From Acetomicrobium hydrogeniformans ATCC BAA-1850 (GTDB taxonomy: Bacteria > Synergistota > Synergistia > Synergistales > Acetomicrobiaceae), in NCBI RefSeq assembly GCF_000160455.2, contig NZ_ACJX03000001.1, positions 1,498,001-1,562,000 on the forward strand: a DNA stretch of 64,000 bases. Reading direction: 5' to 3'. The position numbers and the translations under genes are program-made. Shown in pieces: positions 61,125 to 64,000 of the stretch; the first letter of the stretch is position 1, and the number at the start of each line of letters is the position of its first letter. The notes beneath the pieces were generated by a model. The model had not been told where the DNA came from. It did no database searches and saw only the letters and a program-made list of their open reading frames with translations.

Positions 61125-61140
61125 AAATCGATCGTCTAAA

Positions 61141-61177
61141 ATACAGGGGAAAGGAGCCTTTCCCCTGTATTTTTTAT
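61141..61177 (+). terminator. Rho-independent terminator after rpmF
   Basis: ATACAGGGGAAAGG and CCTTTCCCCTGTAT pair perfectly around a 2-nt gap, followed by TTTTTATT. It ends the yceD-rpmF unit. Confidence 0.93.
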
Positions 61178-61189
61178 TAAAGGACAGTC

Positions 61190-61218
61190 TTGACCGACGC
61201 AAAGGATTGTTTTATAGT
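61190..61218 (+). promoter_or_regulatory. Strong promoter of fapR-plsX-fabH
   Basis: TTGACC (61190-61195), exactly 17 nt, TATAGT (61213-61218). One of the best sigma-70-type matches in the window, starting near 61225. Confidence 0.75.
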
Positions 61219-61235
61219 ACCTTTAACATCAGTTA

Positions 61236-61252
61236 TTAAGACCAGATATTAA
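61236..61252 (+). promoter_or_regulatory. Candidate FapR operator
   Basis: TTAAGACCAGATATTAA matches the known FapR consensus (TTAGTACCTGGTACTAA) at about 12 of 17 positions and keeps the TTA...TAA ends. It lies about ten bases after the predicted transcription start. A left half-site AGTACCT (61216-61222) overlaps the -10 box. Autoregulation by malonyl-CoA-sensing FapR is therefore likely. Confidence 0.6.
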
Positions 61253-61270
61253 GTTTCGGAGGTCGATTTC

Positions 61271-61837
61271 GTGTCAACATCGGGCGACAGGAAGCGTCGG
61301 CACCAGAGGATTTTGAAGCTTTTAAGGGAAAACCCCTTACTTACTGACGAGGCTTTGGCCAATGCCCTGGGCGTTTCTTTGAGCACTGTCAGGCTGGACA
61401 GGGCGCTTCTGGGGATCCCGGAGTTCAGGGAGAGAATGAGAAAAATGGCCGAAGAGGCGACAAGCAGGTTGAGATCCCTGAGGTACGACGAAGTGGTGGG
61501 GGAATTGGTGGAGCTTCAGCCTAACAAACTGGCCCTGTCGGTACTTCAGACCACCGGAGATATGGCCTTTCGCGATACCGACCTGGTAGCCGATCACCAT
61601 ATTTATGCTCAGGCGACCTCTCTGGCGATCGCGGTAGTGGAGGCCGATTACGTGATAACCGCTTCGGCTCACATAAGATACAAGGTTCCAGCTCGTGTCG
61701 GCGATATGCTGGTGGCGAGGGCCAAGGTGGGGACCCACAAGCAGAATAAATACATAGTCAGCGTCAGAACGAAGGTCGAGGGCAAAGAAATTTTCATTGG
61801 CAGGTTCATCGTTGCAGCTCTTGAAAACTACCCCTAA
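61271..61837 (+). CDS. fapR: FapR, malonyl-CoA-responsive lipid synthesis repressor
   Basis: A 188-aa repressor: N-terminal HTH (residues about 10-48, NPLLTDEALANALGVSLSTV), then a hot-dog-fold effector domain (about 70-186, MAFRDTDLVADHHIYAQATS and VPARVGDMLVARAKV). FapR binds malonyl-CoA through this domain and represses fatty-acid and phospholipid genes when it is scarce. The GTG start has GGAGG 8 nt before it. It heads fapR-plsX-fabH, the arrangement known from Firmicutes. Confidence 0.9.
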   Translation: MSTSGDRKRRHQRILKLLRENPLLTDEALANALGVSLSTVRLDRALLGIPEFRERMRKMAEEATSRLRSLRYDEVVGELVELQPNKLALSVLQTTGDMAFRDTDLVADHHIYAQATSLAIAVVEADYVITASAHIRYKVPARVGDMLVARAKVGTHKQNKYIVSVRTKVEGKEIFIGRFIVAALENYP

Positions 61838-61893
61838 AAAAGGGTAAAACATAAAAACAAGTGTAGAGAGTTCGACCGATAGGGGTGAGTGTT

Positions 61894-62895
61894 TTGATCT
61901 TAGCGTTAGATGCTATGGGAGGAGATCATGCTCCCGGTGAAGTGTGTAAGGGAGCGTTGGCAGCCTGCTCGAAATATCCCGACCTCGAAGTGGTGTTGGT
62001 GGGAGACGGCAGCCAAATAGAAATGTCGATACAGGGCGCGGAGCCTTTTGTAACGAAAAGGATTCATATCGTTCATACCGATGAGTTCATTACCATGGAC
62101 GAATCCCCAACAGTAGCTTTTAGAAAGAAAAAAAAGGCCAGCATTAGGATGGTAATGGATATGGTGAAAAGCGGCGATGCTCAGGGGTGCATATCGGCGG
62201 GCAATACGGGAGCTGTCGTGGCCGGGGGCGTGTTAATTTTGGGCAGAATTGAGGGCATAGACAGGCCCGGCTTGGGAGTTCCCATACCATTGCCCAACAG
62301 GATTACCCTTCTCATAGATGTTGGGGCAACAGTTCGCTGTAAGCCCATTAACCTTTATCAGTTCGCCATCATGGGGGAGATCTACATGAAGAATACCTTG
62401 GGTGTCAAATCCCCTGTCGTCGCTTTGCTCTCCAATGGCGAAGAGGAGATAAAAGGCGATGAGGTCGTCTGCGAAGCCAGGAACATGTTGGCCGGAGGCA
62501 ACATGGAGTTTATGGGATATGTCGAAGGCAAGGACATACCCTTGGGAGTGGCCGATGTGGTTGTTTGCGACGGCTTTACGGGAAACGCGTTGTTGAAGTT
62601 CATCGAAGGCGTGGGCGAAGCGTTGTATAAGTTGTTAAAAGAAGAGATGGAACAACGGGTTCTCCCTAAAGTCGGATTTCTTTTTTTATTGCCCATGCTC
62701 AAGGAGATTTGGGGGCGTTTCGACTACGAAAAATATGGCGGGACCCCCCTGCTCGGCGTTAACGGAGTGGTCATAAAGGCTCACGGACGGTCGAAAGCGA
62801 GGGCCATTGACAACGCATTGAAGGTCGCCAGTGATTTTGCAAATCATCGAGGCGTTGATTTGATTAGAGACGGCTTGGATCGAGGGGGGATGTAG
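61894..62895 (+). CDS. plsX: Phosphate acyltransferase PlsX
   Basis: A 333-aa soluble enzyme that turns acyl-ACP into acyl phosphate, the first acyl donor step for phospholipid synthesis. LALDAMGGDHAPGEVCKGAL, MDESPTVAFRKKKKASIRMV, ISAGNTGAVVAGGVLIL, DGFTGNALLKFIEGVGEAL and GVNGVVIKAHGRSKA are diagnostic. AGGGGTGA is 5 nt before TTG 61894; GTG 61885 is the alternative but lies inside that site. Confidence 0.94.
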   Translation: MILALDAMGGDHAPGEVCKGALAACSKYPDLEVVLVGDGSQIEMSIQGAEPFVTKRIHIVHTDEFITMDESPTVAFRKKKKASIRMVMDMVKSGDAQGCISAGNTGAVVAGGVLILGRIEGIDRPGLGVPIPLPNRITLLIDVGATVRCKPINLYQFAIMGEIYMKNTLGVKSPVVALLSNGEEEIKGDEVVCEARNMLAGGNMEFMGYVEGKDIPLGVADVVVCDGFTGNALLKFIEGVGEALYKLLKEEMEQRVLPKVGFLFLLPMLKEIWGRFDYEKYGGTPLLGVNGVVIKAHGRSKARAIDNALKVASDFANHRGVDLIRDGLDRGGM

Positions 62896-62896
62896 T

Positions 62897-63895
62897 GTGG
62901 CTGTTTTTAACGGAAGGCCGGTATCCCTATTGGGTAGCGGCATGTACGTTCCCGAGAAGGTCTTGACAAATAAAGACCTCGAGAAAATTGTTGATACTAA
63001 CGATGAATGGATCAGGACGCGTACAGGCATCGTTGAGAGGAGGGTCGCATCCGACGATCAAGTTACTAGCGATTTGGCTTACCTGGCGGCCCTCGAGGCC
63101 TTGAGGTCATGTTCTCTTAGCCCTAAAGATTTAGATATGGTTATCGTGGCGACAAATACGCCCGACACCATATTTCCTTCTGTGGCTGCCAAGGTTCAGG
63201 GGAGGTTAGCCGCCACAAAAGCGGGAGCAAGCGACATACAATCCGGTTGCACCAGCAGCGTTTACGCCCTAACTTATGCAGCTGCAGGTATTGCTTCGTT
63301 TCTCTGGGAGAGAGTGCTGGTGATAGGGGCCGAAGTTTTGACGAGGCTGCTCAATTGGGAGGACAGGTCTACCTGCGTTTTATTTGGTGATGGCGCCGGA
63401 GCTGTTGTTTTGGGAGTTAGCCCTGACGACAAAAACAGGGTGATATCGGCTTCCCTAAGAAGCGATGGCACGAAAAGCGACCTGATCATTTTGCCCGGAG
63501 GTTTGGTGGAATGCCCCGCCTCGGTGGAGATGATAGAGAAAAAATTACATACGATTCATATGAAGGGCAACGATGTGTTCAAGTTCGTGAACAAGGAATT
63601 ACCGCCCTTTTTGTCGGAGTTTTGCGATGAATCGGGATTAGCTCTTGACGATGTGGACTGGTGGATATTTCATCAAGCAAACTACCGGATCGTGGAAAGC
63701 GTACTGAGGCGCCTCGACGTTTCCATGGATAAAGCTATACTGAACGTGGATAAGTATGGGAACACCTCCTCAGCCTCCGTTTTTCTGGCCTTCCATGAGG
63801 CCAAGGCTGAGGGAAAGGTGAAGAGGGGAGACAAGGTAGTCATGGTGAGCTTCGGGTCGGGGATGACTTACGGGGCCACATTGATAGAGGTATGA
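62897..63895 (+). CDS. fabH: 3-oxoacyl-ACP synthase III
   Basis: A 332-aa condensing enzyme that starts fatty acid chains from acetyl-CoA and malonyl-ACP. The Cys nucleophile lies in DIQSGCTSSVYAL (about residue 117), the His in WWIFHQANYRI and the Asn in VDKYGNTSSASV. It has TNDEWIRTRTGIVERRV near the N terminus. GTG 62897 comes one base after the plsX stop. Confidence 0.95.
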   Translation: MAVFNGRPVSLLGSGMYVPEKVLTNKDLEKIVDTNDEWIRTRTGIVERRVASDDQVTSDLAYLAALEALRSCSLSPKDLDMVIVATNTPDTIFPSVAAKVQGRLAATKAGASDIQSGCTSSVYALTYAAAGIASFLWERVLVIGAEVLTRLLNWEDRSTCVLFGDGAGAVVLGVSPDDKNRVISASLRSDGTKSDLIILPGGLVECPASVEMIEKKLHTIHMKGNDVFKFVNKELPPFLSEFCDESGLALDDVDWWIFHQANYRIVESVLRRLDVSMDKAILNVDKYGNTSSASVFLAFHEAKAEGKVKRGDKVVMVSFGSGMTYGATLIEV

Positions 63896-63906
63896 GGTGG
63901 ATGAGG

Positions 63907-64000
63907 ATGTTTAAAAAGACGAGAATTCAAGAGTTGCTTGGATTGGAGTACCCCATCTTTCAGGGCGGTATGGCCTGGGTCGCCAATGCCGATCTGGCCG
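63907..64000 (+). CDS. FabK-like enoyl-ACP reductase/nitronate monooxygenase family, partial
   Basis: Only the first 31 codons are in the window: after MFKKTRIQELLGLEYP comes IFQGGMAWVANADLA, the FMN-binding start shared by FabK and 2-nitropropane dioxygenase-like enzymes. Position after fabH makes FabK, which reduces enoyl-ACP, the likelier reading. AGGTGG is 6 nt before ATG 63907; ATG 63901 is in frame. Confidence 0.75.
   Translation, partial: MFKKTRIQELLGLEYPIFQGGMAWVANADLA

Noticed and set aside
1-64000. CRISPR arrays, insertion sequences, prophage or integron features
   Set aside because: No direct-repeat series, transposase, integrase, capsid or recombinase sequence is seen in either strand.

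Overview
The window looks like chromosomal DNA of a member of the phylum Synergistota, possibly an Acetomicrobium/Anaerobaculum-like moderate thermophile; the genus is a guess. The cell is diderm: there is a block of heptosyltransferase-like (GT9) and GT4 glycosyltransferases of the LPS-core kind, an OmpH/Skp periplasmic chaperone, and a porin that joins an N-terminal SLH domain to a beta-barrel ending in Phe. It also carries genes more usual in Firmicutes (csaB, fapR, a short YidC without a large periplasmic domain, jag, RNase J, split transketolase). Genes are tightly packed, often with 4-17 bp overlaps. I see no insertion sequence, prophage, CRISPR array or clear transferred island.

Layout. 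1-5.0 kb: speD, an MscS channel, a fused MNT-HEPN protein, a PatB/MalY-type aminotransferase and a D-aminoacylase-like amidohydrolase. 5.0-5.4 kb (minus): tRNA-Gln(CTG), tRNA-Glu(CTC) and a small membrane protein directly behind them. 5.5-10.1 kb: class II aldolase, RNase J, UppP and Maf. 10.1-21.1 kb: a long plus-strand run for the envelope and cell division (DUF5693 protein, CsaB, split transketolase, FtsE, FtsX, M23 hydrolase, CtpA, polysaccharide deacetylase), then purA. 21.1-27.7 kb: six putative glycosyltransferases. 27.7-29.6 kb: a 364-bp leader region and the SLH porin, closed by a strong terminator. 29.7-32.9 kb: an unknown exported protein, pfkA, a DUF4392 protein and a SHOCT membrane protein. 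32.9-34.0 kb: MoaD/ThiS-like and DUF3343 genes (minus), divergent from ompH. 34.1-36.7 kb: HAD phosphatase, adenosine-specific kinase and a type I periplasmic-binding-like protein. 36.7-41.9 kb (minus): hisZ-hisG-hisB-hisH-hisA-hisF-hisIE, with hisD and hisC absent. 42.0-49 kb: radA, NfeD/stomatin pair, leuS, holA and rpsT (minus). 49.4-55.5 kb: DUF445, rpmH-rnpA-yidD-yidC-jag, rpsO, pnp. 55.5-60.3 kb: dut, trmB, rsmD, coaD, tmcAL (minus), ackA. 60.3-64.0 kb: yceD-rpmF, then fapR-plsX-fabH and the start of a FabK-like gene.

How it fits together. The main theme is envelope building: UppP recycles the lipid carrier, CsaB pyruvylates a cell-wall glycan that SLH domains bind, the SLH porin ties the outer membrane to the wall, glycosyltransferases make LPS core, FtsEX plus an M23 peptidase with intact metal ligands cut septal peptidoglycan, OmpH escorts outer-membrane proteins, and FapR-PlsX-FabH set phospholipid supply. 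A candidate FapR operator lies just downstream of a strong fapR promoter. The most useful leads are this operator, the CsaB/SLH link, the FtsEX-M23 module, the tRNA/small-protein transcript, a 12-bp inverted repeat before radA and the structured leader of the porin gene. No single previously undescribed system can be demonstrated from the sequence alone.
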